NCBI RefSeq assembly: GCF_014204495.1
Contig: NZ_JACHLN010000003.1
Location: 186,001-250,000, forward strand
DNA: 64,000 nt
Reading direction: 5' to 3'
Source of the DNA: Sphingomonas kyeonggiensis
Lineage (GTDB): Bacteria; Pseudomonadota; Alphaproteobacteria; Sphingomonadales; Sphingomonadaceae
Each line of letters opens with the position of its first letter. The stretch's first letter is position 1. Below, in pieces: positions 43,100-51,697 of this stretch. The position numbers and the translations under genes were made by a program. Under the pieces are notes generated by a model that was given only the letters and a program-made list of their open reading frames with translations, had not been told where the DNA came from and searched no databases.

Positions 43100-43113
43100 T
43101 TGACTCCGATCAA
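43100..43113. promoter_or_regulatory. FNR/CRP-type box in the MFS-cyoA divergent promoter
   Basis: TTGACTCCGATCAA matches the FNR consensus (TTGAT-N4-ATCAA) at nine of ten fixed positions and sits in a perfect CCTTTGA/TCAAAGG inverted repeat. Its centre is about 41.5 bp upstream of the cyoA start codon. Confidence 0.6.
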
Positions 43114-43147
43114 AGGCAGACCCGCAACGTCCGGTTAGCCGGGATGC

Positions 43148-44236
43148 ATGCGGATACCAGGATCCAGACCAGCTCGCCGGGCTCTCGCCAGCCTGCCCCT
43201 ACTCACCTTGCCCCTGCTGCTCGGCAGTTGCGGGGACATGGTCGTGATGAACCCGACCGGCGACATCGCCGTGCAGCAGCGCAACCTGATCCTGTTCTCG
43301 ACAGGCGTCATGCTGCTGATCATCGTGCCGGTGCTGGCGCTGACGATCTGGTTCGCCTGGAAATACCGCCGCAGCAACCCGAACAAGACCTATGATCCGA
43401 ACTTCGACCACTCGACCACGCTCGAGCTGGTGATCTGGACCTGCCCGCTGCTCATCATCATCGCGCTGAGCGCGGTGACCTGGACGAGCACGCACCTGCT
43501 CGATCCCTTCCGCCCGCTGGAACGGATCGCGCCGGGCAAGCCGGTGCCGGCCGGCACCAGGCCGCTGGAGGTCCAGGCGATCGGCATGGATTGGAAGTGG
43601 CTGTTCATCTATCCCGAGCTGGGGATCGCCACGGTCAACGAGCTGGCGCTGCCGGTGGACCAGCCGGTGCATTTCTCGATCACCTCGACCGACCAGTTCA
43701 ACACCTTCTTCGCGCCCACCCTGGCGGGCATGATCTACGCGATGCCGACGATGAAGTCGGAGCTGCACGCGGTGCTCAACAAGGCCGGCGACAGCTGGGG
43801 CTATTCGGGCAACTATACCGGCGCGGGCTATTCGGACATGCGCTTCAAGCTGCGCGGCGTCGACAAGGCCGGGTTCGAGAAGTGGGTCGCCGAGGCCAGG
43901 GCCAGCGGCAAGGCGCTCGACACCGCAACCTACCTCACCCTCGCCAAGCCAAGCGCCAAGGTGCCGGTGATGCGCTTCTCGGCACCGATGCCGGGCCTGT
44001 TCGACAAGATCGTCAACCAGTGCGTCGCCCCCGGCACGCCCTGCATGGTCGATGTGATGCGCAGCGACAGGATGCGCGCCGCCGGCAAGCCGCACGATCC
44101 GGACCATGGCCCGGCCAAGGCACCCGCCGCCCATACCCCGCCGACGGGCACGCACCCGGATGCGCCGAAGCATCCAGGCATGTCCGCCCTCGCCCCCTTC
44201 CGCATGCCCGGCGCCGCGCGCGTCGCCCAGGCCTGA
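43148..44236 (+). CDS. cyoA: Cytochrome bo-type ubiquinol oxidase subunit II
   Basis: A 362-residue lipoprotein subunit: lipobox LPLLLGSC (Cys28), two membrane helices, and a periplasmic cupredoxin domain with IGMDWKWLFIYPELGIATVN and FNTFFAPTLAGMIYAMPTMK. The CuA ligand residues of cytochrome c oxidases are absent, as expected for a quinol oxidase. A His/Pro-rich tail follows. It docks ubiquinol oxidation to subunit I. No clear ribosome binding site precedes the ATG at 43148; translation may be leaderless. First gene of cyoABCD. Confidence 0.95.
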   Translation: MRIPGSRPARRALASLPLLTLPLLLGSCGDMVVMNPTGDIAVQQRNLILFSTGVMLLIIVPVLALTIWFAWKYRRSNPNKTYDPNFDHSTTLELVIWTCPLLIIIALSAVTWTSTHLLDPFRPLERIAPGKPVPAGTRPLEVQAIGMDWKWLFIYPELGIATVNELALPVDQPVHFSITSTDQFNTFFAPTLAGMIYAMPTMKSELHAVLNKAGDSWGYSGNYTGAGYSDMRFKLRGVDKAGFEKWVAEARASGKALDTATYLTLAKPSAKVPVMRFSAPMPGLFDKIVNQCVAPGTPCMVDVMRSDRMRAAGKPHDPDHGPAKAPAAHTPPTGTHPDAPKHPGMSALAPFRMPGAARVAQA

Positions 44237-44251
44237 GCCAACGGAACCGCC

Positions 44252-46252
44252 ATGACAGACCATTTGCTAAAGACGGTGTTCGGACGCCTGTCCCTTGAGT
44301 CCCTGCCCTTCCTGCACGAGCCGATCCTGCTCGGCACCTTCATCGTCGTCGCGCTGCTGGGCCTCGGCCTGCTTGGCGTGGTGACCAGGTACAAGCTCTG
44401 GGGCTATCTCTGGAACGAGTGGTTCACCAGCGTCGATCACAAGAAGATCGGCATCATGTACATCATCCTGGCCATCGTGATGCTGCTGCGCGGCTTCTCC
44501 GATGCGCTGATGATGCGCGCCCAGCAGGCGATCGCCTTCGGGAGCAACCCCGGCTACCTGCCGCCCGAACATTATGACCAGATCTTCACCGCGCACGGGA
44601 CGATCATGATCTTCTTCGTGGCGATCCCGCTGGTGGTGGGCATCGTCAACTTCGTGATGCCGCTGCAGATCGGCGCGCGCGACGTGGCCTTCCCGTTCCT
44701 CAACAATCTCAGCTTCTGGCTGACGGCCGCGGGCGCGCTGCTCACCATGGTCTCGCTGTTCGTCGGCGAGTTCGCGCGGACGGGCTGGCTGTCCTACGCG
44801 CCGCTCGCCGGGCTGCAATACAGCCCGGATACCGGCGTGGACTATTATCTCTGGTCCCTCCAGATAGCCGGCGTCGGCACGACCCTGTCGGCGATCAACA
44901 TGGTCGCCACCGTCATCAAGATGCGTGCCCCCGGCATGACGATGATGAAGATGCCGGTGTTCACCTGGACCGCCTTCTGCTCGAACATCCTTGCCATCGC
45001 CATCTTCCCCGCGCTGACCGCCGCCTTCTTCCTGCTGATGCTCGATCGCTATGCGGGCACGCACTTCTTCACCAACGAGCTCGGCGGCGCGCCGATGATG
45101 TACTGGAACATGGTGTGGATCTGGGGCCACCCCGAGGTCTATGTGCTCGTGCTCCCGGCCTTCGGCATCTATTCCGAGATTACCTCCACCTTCACCGGCA
45201 AGAAGCTCTTCGGCTATTCGTCGATGGTCTACGCCACGGTGGTCATCACCATCCTCAGCTACCTCGTCTGGCTGCACCACTTCTTCACCATGGGCGCCGG
45301 CCCGACGGTCAACAGCTTCTTCGGCATCGCCACCATGGTGATCTCGATCCCGACGGGCGCGAAGATCTTCAACTGGCTGTTCACGATGTACCGCGGCAAC
45401 ATCCGCTTCGAGCTGCCGATGATGTGGGTGGTCGCCTTCATGCTCACCTTCACGGTGGGCGGCATGACCGGCGTGCTGCTCGCCATTCCGCCGGCCGACT
45501 TCGTGCTGCACAACTCGCTGTTCCTGGTCGCCCATTTCCACAACACGATCATCGGCGGCGTGGTGTTCGGCCTGTTCGCGGCGATGGTCTACTGGTTCCC
45601 CAAGGCGTTCGGCTTCAAGCTCGACGAGTTCTGGGGCAAGGTCGCCTTCTGGGGCTGGGTCGCCGGCTACTGGATCGCCTGGACGCCGATCTACATCGTC
45701 GGCCTGATGGGCACCACGCGCCGCGTGAACCATTTCGACGACCCCAGCTTCCAGCCCTATTTCATCATCGCCGCGATCGGCGCCGTGATCATCCTGATCG
45801 GCATCCTCGGCTTCGTGATGAGCATCCTGGTCGGCTGGCTGAAGCGCGACCAGCTCAAGGACGCAAGCGGCGATCCCTGGGACGGCCGCACGCTGGAATG
45901 GTCGACCTCCTCGCCCCCGCCGGCCTACAATTTCGCGTTCACGCCGGTCATCCACGACCTGGATGCCTGGTACGACATGAAGAGCCGCGGGTACCATCGC
46001 CCGACCACCGGCTTCCGGGCGATCCACATGCCCAGGAACACCGGCGCCGGCTTCATCCTCTCCGCCCTGGCGCTGGTGATGGGCTTCGCGATGGTCTGGT
46101 ACATCTGGTGGCTCGCCGCGCTCAGCTTCGCCGGCCTGTTCGCGGTCGCCGTGGGCCACACCTTCAACTTCAAGCGCGACTATTACATCCCGGCCGAGGA
46201 AGTCGCCGCAACCGAGGACAAGCGCACCATGCAGCTTGCGCAGGGGGCCTGA
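44252..46252 (+). CDS. cyoB: Cytochrome bo-type ubiquinol oxidase subunit I
   Basis: A 666-residue haem-copper oxidase subunit with about 15 helices. The low-spin haem ligand is in [16 protein letters not shown], the CuB site in [19 protein letters not shown] (with the cross-linking Tyr) and [11 protein letters not shown], and the high-spin ligand region in [14 protein letters not shown]. It reduces O2 to water and pumps protons. It starts 15 nt after cyoA and ends 1 nt before cyoC. Confidence 0.97.
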   Translation: MTDHLLKTVFGRLSLESLPFLHEPILLGTFIVVALLGLGLLGVVTRYKLWGYLWNEWFTSVDHKKIGIMYIILAIVMLLRGFSDALMMRAQQAIAFGSNPGYLPPEHYDQIFTAHGTIMIFFVAIPLVVGIVNFVMPLQIGARDVAFPFLNNLSFWLTAAGALLTMVSLFVGEFARTGWLSYAPLAGLQYSPDTGVDYYLWSLQIAGVGTTLSAINMVATVIKMRAPGMTMMKMPVFTWTAFCSNILAIAIFPALTAAFFLLMLDRYAGTHFFTNELGGAPMMYWNMVWIWGHPEVYVLVLPAFGIYSEITSTFTGKKLFGYSSMVYATVVITILSYLVWLHHFFTMGAGPTVNSFFGIATMVISIPTGAKIFNWLFTMYRGNIRFELPMMWVVAFMLTFTVGGMTGVLLAIPPADFVLHNSLFLVAHFHNTIIGGVVFGLFAAMVYWFPKAFGFKLDEFWGKVAFWGWVAGYWIAWTPIYIVGLMGTTRRVNHFDDPSFQPYFIIAAIGAVIILIGILGFVMSILVGWLKRDQLKDASGDPWDGRTLEWSTSSPPPAYNFAFTPVIHDLDAWYDMKSRGYHRPTTGFRAIHMPRNTGAGFILSALALVMGFAMVWYIWWLAALSFAGLFAVAVGHTFNFKRDYYIPAEEVAATEDKRTMQLAQGA

Positions 46253-46253
46253 C

Positions 46254-46889
46254 ATGACCGACCACGCAATCGACCCCCAGGCCGCTCCGGTCTGGCACCT
46301 CACCGAAGAAGAGGAGCATCATGAACCTTCGGGCGGAAGCCCGACGGTCCTGGGCTTCTGGATCTACCTGATGAGCGACGCGCTCATCTTCGCCTCGCTC
46401 TTCGCGATGTTCGGGGTGGTGGCGAGCGCCTATGCCGGCGGCCCGGTGCCGCGCGAGATCTTCGACCTGAAGCTGGTCGCGATCAACACCGGCCTGCTGC
46501 TCGCCTCGTCGATCACCTTCGGGGAAGCGATGCCGCACATGGAAGCGGGCCGGGTCGGCCCCGTCCGCTTCTGGCTGGCGCTTACCGGCCTGCTCGGCGC
46601 GGGCTTCGTCGCCATCGAGCTCTATGAGTTCTCGCACCTGATCGCCGAGAATGCCGGGCCGGACCGCAGCGCCTTCCTCTCGGCCTTCTTCACCCTGGTC
46701 GGCACCCACGGCGCGCACGTGACGATCGGCCTGGTGTGGATCGTCACCATGCTGATCCAGCTCGGCCAGCACGGCCTCAACCCCGCGACCAGGCGCCGCC
46801 TGATCTGCCTTTCGATGTTCTGGCACTTCCTGGACATCATCTGGATCGGCGTCTTCACCTTCGTCTATCTGTATGGAGTGATCCGTTGA
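46254..46889 (+). CDS. cyoC: Cytochrome bo-type ubiquinol oxidase subunit III
   Basis: A 211-residue subunit with five helices, the length expected for CyoC. Typical stretches are LGFWIYLMSDALIFASLFAM and the late SMFWHFLDIIWIGVFTFVYL. The ATG at 46254 has CAGGGGG upstream. The stop overlaps the cyoD start (TTGA), so the two are coupled. Confidence 0.96.
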   Translation: MTDHAIDPQAAPVWHLTEEEEHHEPSGGSPTVLGFWIYLMSDALIFASLFAMFGVVASAYAGGPVPREIFDLKLVAINTGLLLASSITFGEAMPHMEAGRVGPVRFWLALTGLLGAGFVAIELYEFSHLIAENAGPDRSAFLSAFFTLVGTHGAHVTIGLVWIVTMLIQLGQHGLNPATRRRLICLSMFWHFLDIIWIGVFTFVYLYGVIR

Positions 46890-47236
46890 GCACCCCGCAC
46901 GAAACGCCCGGCACCCACGGGCACGGCAATGGCCACCGCATCGGCTCGCTGCTCGCCATCGTCCTGACGGTGATCCCGTTCTGGCTGGTGATGAGCGGAT
47001 CCCCCCTCTCCCCGGCCTGGACCGCGGCGGTGATCTTCGCCTTCGCGATCGTCCAGATCATCGTGCACGTCGCCTTCTTCCTGCACCTCGACACGCGGTC
47101 CGAGGGCGGATGGACGCTGCTCGCCTTCCTGTTCACGGCGGTGATCGTGATCCTCACCATCGGCGGTTCGATCTGGGTGATGTACCACCTGAACCTGAAC
47201 ATGATGCCGATGCCGGATATGGGCGCCGGTCACTAG
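46886..47236 (+). CDS. cyoD: Cytochrome bo-type ubiquinol oxidase subunit IV
   Basis: A 116-residue subunit with three helices and a His/Gly-rich N-terminus (GTHGHGNGHRIGSL). The conserved VQIIVHVAFFLHLD stretch is present. The start is TTG at 46886, placed 7 bases after GGAG and overlapping the cyoC stop; no ATG fits the N-terminus. No cyoE (haem O synthase) gene follows; it must be elsewhere, or the enzyme uses another haem. Confidence 0.93.
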   Translation: MSTPHETPGTHGHGNGHRIGSLLAIVLTVIPFWLVMSGSPLSPAWTAAVIFAFAIVQIIVHVAFFLHLDTRSEGGWTLLAFLFTAVIVILTIGGSIWVMYHLNLNMMPMPDMGAGH

Positions 47237-47295
47237 GGAGACCGGCGCCCTGCGGGGGATCGGCCAACTAGGCAGGGCCGATCCCCCTATTCCCC
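47221..47295 (+). terminator. Two tandem hairpins ending the cyo operon
   Basis: The first, GGGCGCCGGT/ACCGGCGCCC (47221-47250), is a perfect 10-bp stem that overlaps the cyoD stop codon. The second, GGGGGATCGGCC/GGCCGATCCCCC (47254-47287), is a perfect 12-bp stem followed by TATTCCCCTT. Confidence 0.75.
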
Positions 47296-47298
47296 TTC

Positions 47299-47946
47299 TC
47301 AGATCGAGATCTCCGTCCACTCGATCGTTGAGCCGCCGCCATTGTTCGTCTGGTTGCTGCTCGTGTTGTAGGCGCCCATCTTCGGGTAGAAATAGCGCCC
47401 GCTCTTGAGGCTGCCGTCATAGACGGTGCCGGCCTTGTCCCCATCCGGGTTCGACTTTTTGCAGACCACGCCGTTGATCCGGTATTCCGGGCTCTGGCCG
47501 GTGCTCACCGACACGCTGACATCGTAGGAGCTGCCGATCACCACGGTCGGCGCACCGCTGCACAGCTGGCCGCCCTGCACCACGTAGAACTCGAAATTGC
47601 CGCCCGACTTGGGCCGTACGGCGAGCTGGGTGATCGGCTCGGACGGGCCCGAGGTAGCGCCGGCCGCAACGACGTTGAGCACCTGCATCACGCTCACATA
47701 TTTGCCGCCGCTCACCAGCTTGAACCGCCCGCTCGCCGAGACGCCGGTGGTGCTGGACGTGCCGCGCAGCTCCGCCCTGCCCGGCGTGCTGTCGGTGCGC
47801 TGCTGGATGGTGAAGCGCTTGCCGCCGCTGATGTTGGTGATGCTGCCGCCCGAATCGGTGTCGGTGGTATAGGCCCAGGCGACGCCGGCGGTGGCGAGGA
47901 TCAGACCGGTGGCCGCCAGCAGGGCGGTGCGATTATGCTTGAACAT
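47299..47946 (-). CDS. Secreted polysaccharide-lyase-like jelly-roll protein (possibly inactive)
   Basis: A 215-residue protein with a signal peptide (1-25, TAGVAWA) and a single beta-sandwich domain. Three stretches recall the PL7/PL20-type lyase core: RAELRG (for R-T/S-E-L-R), SVMQVLN (for Q-I/V-H) and YFYPKMGAYNTSSNQ (for YFKxGxY). The His of the QIH motif is missing, so catalysis is doubtful and a carbohydrate-binding role is possible. Assignment rests on pattern resemblance only. It is a lone gene between the cyo operon and rplK, convergent with cyoD. Confidence 0.55.
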   Translation of the reverse strand: MFKHNRTALLAATGLILATAGVAWAYTTDTDSGGSITNISGGKRFTIQQRTDSTPGRAELRGTSSTTGVSASGRFKLVSGGKYVSVMQVLNVVAAGATSGPSEPITQLAVRPKSGGNFEFYVVQGGQLCSGAPTVVIGSSYDVSVSVSTGQSPEYRINGVVCKKSNPDGDKAGTVYDGSLKSGRYFYPKMGAYNTSSNQTNNGGGSTIEWTEISI

Positions 47947-48084
47947 TGCATCTTCTCCAGGCGCCTCCTGGATTGCCCGGCGCTTCTGTGCGAGCTGGTG
48001 CTCGTGTCGCCGGTGCCGGCACCCTGCGAATTGTCAGGCCAGTTGGCAAGGCCCGATTGCACCGCTGCGGCGGCGCCATGTGCC

Positions 48085-48113
48085 TTGCCTTTCCCCCCGG
48101 GATGCGCTAGGCG
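48085..48113 (+). promoter_or_regulatory. Promoter candidate of rplK-rplA
   Basis: TTGCCT (48085-48090), 17-bp spacer, TAGGCG (48108-48113), about 120 bp before rplK. The leader just before rplK can fold into an asymmetric stem around GCTTCGCGTGAAGG, where L1 feedback binding would be expected. Confidence 0.4.
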
Positions 48114-48234
48114 CGCGCCCTTCCAAAGCAACAGCTACGGAAATCCGCGGGAGGCCGTGTTCGCACGGCCGCTTAACCGCTCGACTTGATCTGGGCCCCC
48201 AGCTTCGCGTGAAGGGTCCGCGAAAGAGAGTGAC

Positions 48235-48666
48235 ATGGCAAAGAAGATTACCGGCTATATCAAGCTGCAGGTGCCTGCGGGCGCCGCCAACCCCTCGCCG
48301 CCGATCGGCCCTGCCCTGGGTCAGCGCGGCGTGAACATCATGGAATTCTGCAAGGCGTTCAACGCCCAGACCGGCGACATGGAGAAGGGCACGCCCCTCC
48401 CCACCGTCATCACCGTCTATGCGGACCGCTCGTTCTCGTTCGAGACCAAGACCCCGCCGGCGACCTATCTGATCAAGAAGGCCGCGAACCTGAAGTCGGG
48501 CTCGAAGGAGCCGGGCAAGGTTTCGGCAGGAAAGATCGCTCGCGCCGAGCTGACCAAGATCGCCGAGATCAAGATGAAGGATCTCAACGCTAACGATATC
48601 GAGGCGGCCACCCGCATCATCGAGGGCTCGGCCCGCGCGATGGGCCTCCAGGTTGTGGAGGGCTGA
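48235..48666 (+). CDS. rplK: 50S ribosomal protein L11
   Basis: A 143-residue protein of standard length. The N-terminal domain has [20 protein letters not shown] and the C-terminal rRNA-binding domain has [20 protein letters not shown]. It forms the GTPase-associated centre of the large subunit with 23S rRNA and L10-L12. It heads rplK-rplA with a 4-nt gap. It is not preceded by nusG in this genome. Confidence 0.98.
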   Translation: MAKKITGYIKLQVPAGAANPSPPIGPALGQRGVNIMEFCKAFNAQTGDMEKGTPLPTVITVYADRSFSFETKTPPATYLIKKAANLKSGSKEPGKVSAGKIARAELTKIAEIKMKDLNANDIEAATRIIEGSARAMGLQVVEG

Positions 48667-48670
48667 TAAC

Positions 48671-49363
48671 ATGGCAAAGCTGACCAAGAAGCAGAAGGCA
48701 TGGACCGTCGACAGCGAGAAGCTGCACGGCGTGGACGAAGCGATCGCGATCGTGAAGGCCAATGCCACCGCCAAGTTCGACGAGTCGATCGAAGTCGCGC
48801 TGAACCTGGGCGTCGATCCGCGTCACGCCGACCAGATGGTCCGCGGCGTCGTCACGCTCCCGAAGGGCACCGGCAAGACCGTGCGCGTCGGCGTGTTCGC
48901 CAAGGGCGCGAAGGCTGACGAGGCTCGCGAAGCTGGTGCGGACGTCGTTGGCGCCGAGGACCTGCTCGAGATCGTCCAGGGCGGCAAGATCGAGTTCGAT
49001 CGCTGCATCGCGACCCCGGACATGATGGGCCTGGTCGGCCGTCTCGGCAAGGTGCTGGGCCCGAAGGGCCTGATGCCGAACCCGAAGCTCGGCACCGTGA
49101 CCATGAACGTCGCCGAGGCCGTCAAGGCCGCCAAGGGCGGTCAGGTCGAGTACCGCGTCGAGAAGGCCGGCATCATCCACTCGGGCATCGGCAAGGCGTC
49201 GTTCCCGGCGGAAGACCTGCGCGCGAACTTCGACGCGCTGGTCGACGCAGTGGTCAAGGCCAAGCCGTCGGGCGCCAAGGGCAAGTACCTGCGCAAGGTC
49301 GCCCTGAGCTCGTCGATGGGCCCGGGCGTGAAGGTCGACGTCGCCGAAGTCGCGGCTGTCTGA
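48671..49363 (+). CDS. rplA: 50S ribosomal protein L1
   Basis: A 230-residue protein, standard for L1. Characteristic stretches are [36 protein letters not shown] and [17 protein letters not shown]. It binds the L1 stalk and usually represses its own mRNA. The ATG at 48671 follows rplK closely. Transcription ends at the strong hairpin at 49385, so rplJL are not in this operon. Confidence 0.98.
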   Translation: MAKLTKKQKAWTVDSEKLHGVDEAIAIVKANATAKFDESIEVALNLGVDPRHADQMVRGVVTLPKGTGKTVRVGVFAKGAKADEAREAGADVVGAEDLLEIVQGGKIEFDRCIATPDMMGLVGRLGKVLGPKGLMPNPKLGTVTMNVAEAVKAAKGGQVEYRVEKAGIIHSGIGKASFPAEDLRANFDALVDAVVKAKPSGAKGKYLRKVALSSSMGPGVKVDVAEVAAV

Positions 49364-49384
49364 TCCCAGCACACCGCTGAAACA

Positions 49385-49424
49385 AAAAGGGGCTGGGAAG
49401 AGCGATCTTCCCGGCCCTTTTTGC
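49385..49424 (+). terminator. Terminator after rplA
   Basis: Stem GGGCTGGGAAGA/TCTTCCCGGCCC with a GCGA tetraloop, AAAAA before and TTTTTGCG after. Confidence 0.9.
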
Positions 49425-49550
49425 GTCCGCACGCCCTGGCACGGCATCTCGATATCCAGGCATCCGCGAGTTCGGCAGCTGCGCCTCGGCCTTCGCCGGG
49501 GAACCGAGAGAGATACGCGGGAGCACCCGCAAGGCCGCACGCCCAGACAG

Positions 49551-49585
49551 AAAAAGGGCCGGGACATCGCCCCGGCCCTCTTCGC
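49551..49585 (-). terminator. Terminator after the MarR-like gene
   Basis: On the minus strand GGGCCGGGG-CGATGT-CCCGGCCC followed by TTTTT, 20 nt after the stop codon of the regulator. Similar to the hairpins at 53501 and 41657. Nearby (49486-49515) is a fragment resembling one REP arm. Confidence 0.8.
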
Positions 49586-49605
49586 CCCACAAAGCACCGG
49601 ATGGT

Positions 49606-50070
49606 TCAGGCCACCGCTTCGCCCGGCAACGCCGTTTCCGCCTTCCAGGTACCGCGCACGCGCCGCGCCCAGTCATCGACGCGGCGGATCGCCTCCTCGG
49701 TGAGCGTCACGATGCCCGCCCGATTGTCCATCGGGTTGGGCGAGCGGACCACCAGCCCGGCGCTCTCGAGCAGGGCAAGGTGGCGGATCGCCGTGGTCTG
49801 GGGCGCACCGCTGCCGATACAGGCACTGCTCACCGATACCGGGCGCCCCTTGGCGGCCGCCAGGTAGAGATCGAGCAATATGTCCCAGGTCGGCTCGCGG
49901 AACTGCCCGGCGATCGGCCCGAAGGCATCGTCGCGCAGCCGTCGGGCACGGTAGATGCCCTCCACCAGGTCCGCCGCCTTGCCGGTGAACCCGACACCGC
50001 CCGCTGCCGCCTTGCTGGGCACCGCAGGGCGCTCATGCAGGCGATACAGGGCATTGTCCGCCTCAGCCAT
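49606..50070 (-). CDS. MarR-like winged-helix regulator
   Basis: A 154-residue protein. The central part reads as a winged helix: FREPTWDILLDLYLAAAKGR, SSACIGSGAPQTTAIRHLAL and the wing SPNPMDNRAGIVTLTEEAIR. The AIRHLALLESAGLV recognition helix region is like MarR proteins, but the dimer helices are short. The first ~35 residues look unstructured. The target is unknown. It is the downstream neighbour of a small membrane protein gene (15-nt gap), so the two are probably co-transcribed. Confidence 0.75.
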   Translation of the reverse strand: MAEADNALYRLHERPAVPSKAAAGGVGFTGKAADLVEGIYRARRLRDDAFGPIAGQFREPTWDILLDLYLAAAKGRPVSVSSACIGSGAPQTTAIRHLALLESAGLVVRSPNPMDNRAGIVTLTEEAIRRVDDWARRVRGTWKAETALPGEAVA

Positions 50071-50085
50071 GATAGGCCTCCCCGG

Positions 50086-50517
50086 TCAGGACCAGGCGGG
50101 ATCCGCTCCATAGAGCTTCAGCCGCTGGCGATGCCGCACCGCGCCGATCGCGATCAGCAACGGGCTGGGATAGCTCCACGCCGCGTTCGCCACGGCATAG
50201 GACCATGGCATCAGCGAAGGCGACAGGATCAGCAGATGCGTGATCACCGTGTTGAGCTTCACGGCGGCGAGCCACATCGGCCAGTAACGCTGCGCCTTCA
50301 GCGCCAGCACGGTCATCGCCAGGAACAGGCACGTATCGACCGTGAGCATGCCCATCTCGAGCTGGAAGAAGCGATGCGCGCCGGTGGATGGCGTGAAAGC
50401 CGAGGCCGCGACCGCGGAGACCAGGATCCCGACGGCCGCACGTTCCGGCGTGCCGCCCCGCGCGAGCGCGTAGAGGCAGCAGCTTACCAGCAGGGCGAGG
50501 TAGATGAACTTGCTCAT
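50086..50517 (-). CDS. Four-helix membrane protein of unknown function
   Basis: A 143-residue protein with four predicted helices (starting SKFIYLALLVSCCLYALARG; later LTVDTCLFLAMTVLALKAQR). The cytoplasmic ends carry RHRQRLKLYGADPAW. I recognise no characterised family. The ATG at 50517 begins the first helix. It sits upstream of the MarR-like gene and could be its regulated target or partner. Confidence 0.75.
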   Translation of the reverse strand: MSKFIYLALLVSCCLYALARGGTPERAAVGILVSAVAASAFTPSTGAHRFFQLEMGMLTVDTCLFLAMTVLALKAQRYWPMWLAAVKLNTVITHLLILSPSLMPWSYAVANAAWSYPSPLLIAIGAVRHRQRLKLYGADPAWS

Positions 50518-50562
50518 GCGACATGATCGCACCAGTGAAGCTGGTCCAAGTCAACGCCTCCA

Positions 50563-50907
50563 TCACGCTGCGGCCGCGATTTTGATGATCGCAGGCTCCA
50601 TCGCCTCGTGACCGGGCGTTTCATAGATGTCGCCCTCGCCGATCACCTGGTGGCGAATGCCGACGCTGCGCAGCTCGCCATGCGCCTTCTTGATGTCCGA
50701 AAGCGCGCCGAAGACCTTGGCGGTGGCGGCACCGACATAGTCGACGGCATCCTGCGCCTCGAGCGGGTGGAAAGTACCGTCGACCCGCGCAGTGAGCACG
50801 GCTGTGCCCATGGCGAGAACCTTGAGCGCAGCCTGGTTCACCGCGAGTTCCGCGGGCTGGAGCGAACGGGCGATGCGCACAGAAGCGATCTTCTTTGCAG
50901 AAGGCAT
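50563..50907 (-). CDS. Small conserved-looking protein of unknown function
   Basis: A 114-residue soluble protein, mostly helical in its first part (SLQPAELAVNQAALKVLAMG) with a DAVDYVGAATAKVFGALSDI helix and a short strand-rich end. There is no signal peptide or known motif. A very strong AGGAGG precedes the ATG at 50907, suggesting high expression. It lies 67 bp after a membrane-anchored LuxR-type regulator on the same strand and may be its product of interest. Confidence 0.75.
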   Translation of the reverse strand: MPSAKKIASVRIARSLQPAELAVNQAALKVLAMGTAVLTARVDGTFHPLEAQDAVDYVGAATAKVFGALSDIKKAHGELRSVGIRHQVIGEGDIYETPGHEAMEPAIIKIAAAA

Positions 50908-50974
50908 GAGTCCTCCTTCGCGCAGCCACAATGCTGCGACGTGGTTGATGGTCCGGCTTTGGAAGAGACCTAGT

Positions 50975-51451
50975 TCAGCTGGTAATGCGCCAGAGCGCGC
51001 CCAGCCCATTGAGGAAGTTGGCCACCGCGATCAGCATCAGGATCGAGAGACCGAATATCCACATCAGGCGGTTGAGCGGGTCCAGATCATTGGTTTGCCT
51101 CCCTTGCCTCAGAAACGGAACCCGAAAGCGCGGTTCGGCTTCGGACCGTTTCGGTGGCAATGGAACTCCCGAATGCACCGTTTCGGCAAGGTCCACCGGC
51201 TCGGCCCCCAAATTTTGGGGGGGTGTTTCCGGGGGCTGCGGAGAGGCATCTTCGTGCGCGGTGAGGATGCGCGCGGCCTCGCGCCGGCTGGATACGCCGA
51301 GCGTGCGGGCCGCTTCCTTCAAGTAACCATCGACCGTGAGCGGCGACAGGCCGAGCGCGAGGGCGATTTCCTTGGACGACATGCCGCGCGCGACAAGCCG
51401 CAGGCAGTCACGTTCACGTGCAGTGAGTTGCTCGATCGTCCCGGTCACCAT
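50975..51451 (-). CDS. Membrane-anchored LuxR-type HTH protein
   Basis: A 158-residue protein with the DNA-binding part first and the membrane part last. The LuxR helix-turn-helix occupies residues 7-65 (LTARERDCLRLVARGMSSKE, then LTVDGYLKEAARTLG). A Pro/Glu-rich linker follows, and a single C-terminal helix WIFGLSILMLIAVANFLNGL. There is no receiver or ligand domain. This layout implies a regulator tethered to the inner membrane and controlled by binding or release. Its 5' side faces a 246-bp divergent region shared with the TPR gene. Confidence 0.85.
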   Translation of the reverse strand: MVTGTIEQLTARERDCLRLVARGMSSKEIALALGLSPLTVDGYLKEAARTLGVSSRREAARILTAHEDASPQPPETPPQNLGAEPVDLAETVHSGVPLPPKRSEAEPRFRVPFLRQGRQTNDLDPLNRLMWIFGLSILMLIAVANFLNGLGALWRITS

Positions 51452-51697
51452 CGCTGCCAGCTTTTAGCCATCGCGCGTGGAAATCCAACCGAGTTGGTGT
51501 GAAAGAGTGTGAGTTTCCGCGTAAAATCGCGTTGGGAAAAACGGATCGCATGCAAATGGGAATCCAGCCGAAACGGCCTTCCTCCTCCCGCTAGAAACAC
51601 CTGCGTATCCGGGCCTGGCCGAACCGCCATCGTGCGCTTCCTTCCCCCCGACGTAACGCGCATAGTAACGCACTAACGATATAGCGGGAGAGGCGAT

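Noticed and set aside
49486..49515. A fourth full REP-like element after rplA
   Set aside because: Only a CTTCGCCGGGGAACC fragment matches; the second arm and centre are missing.
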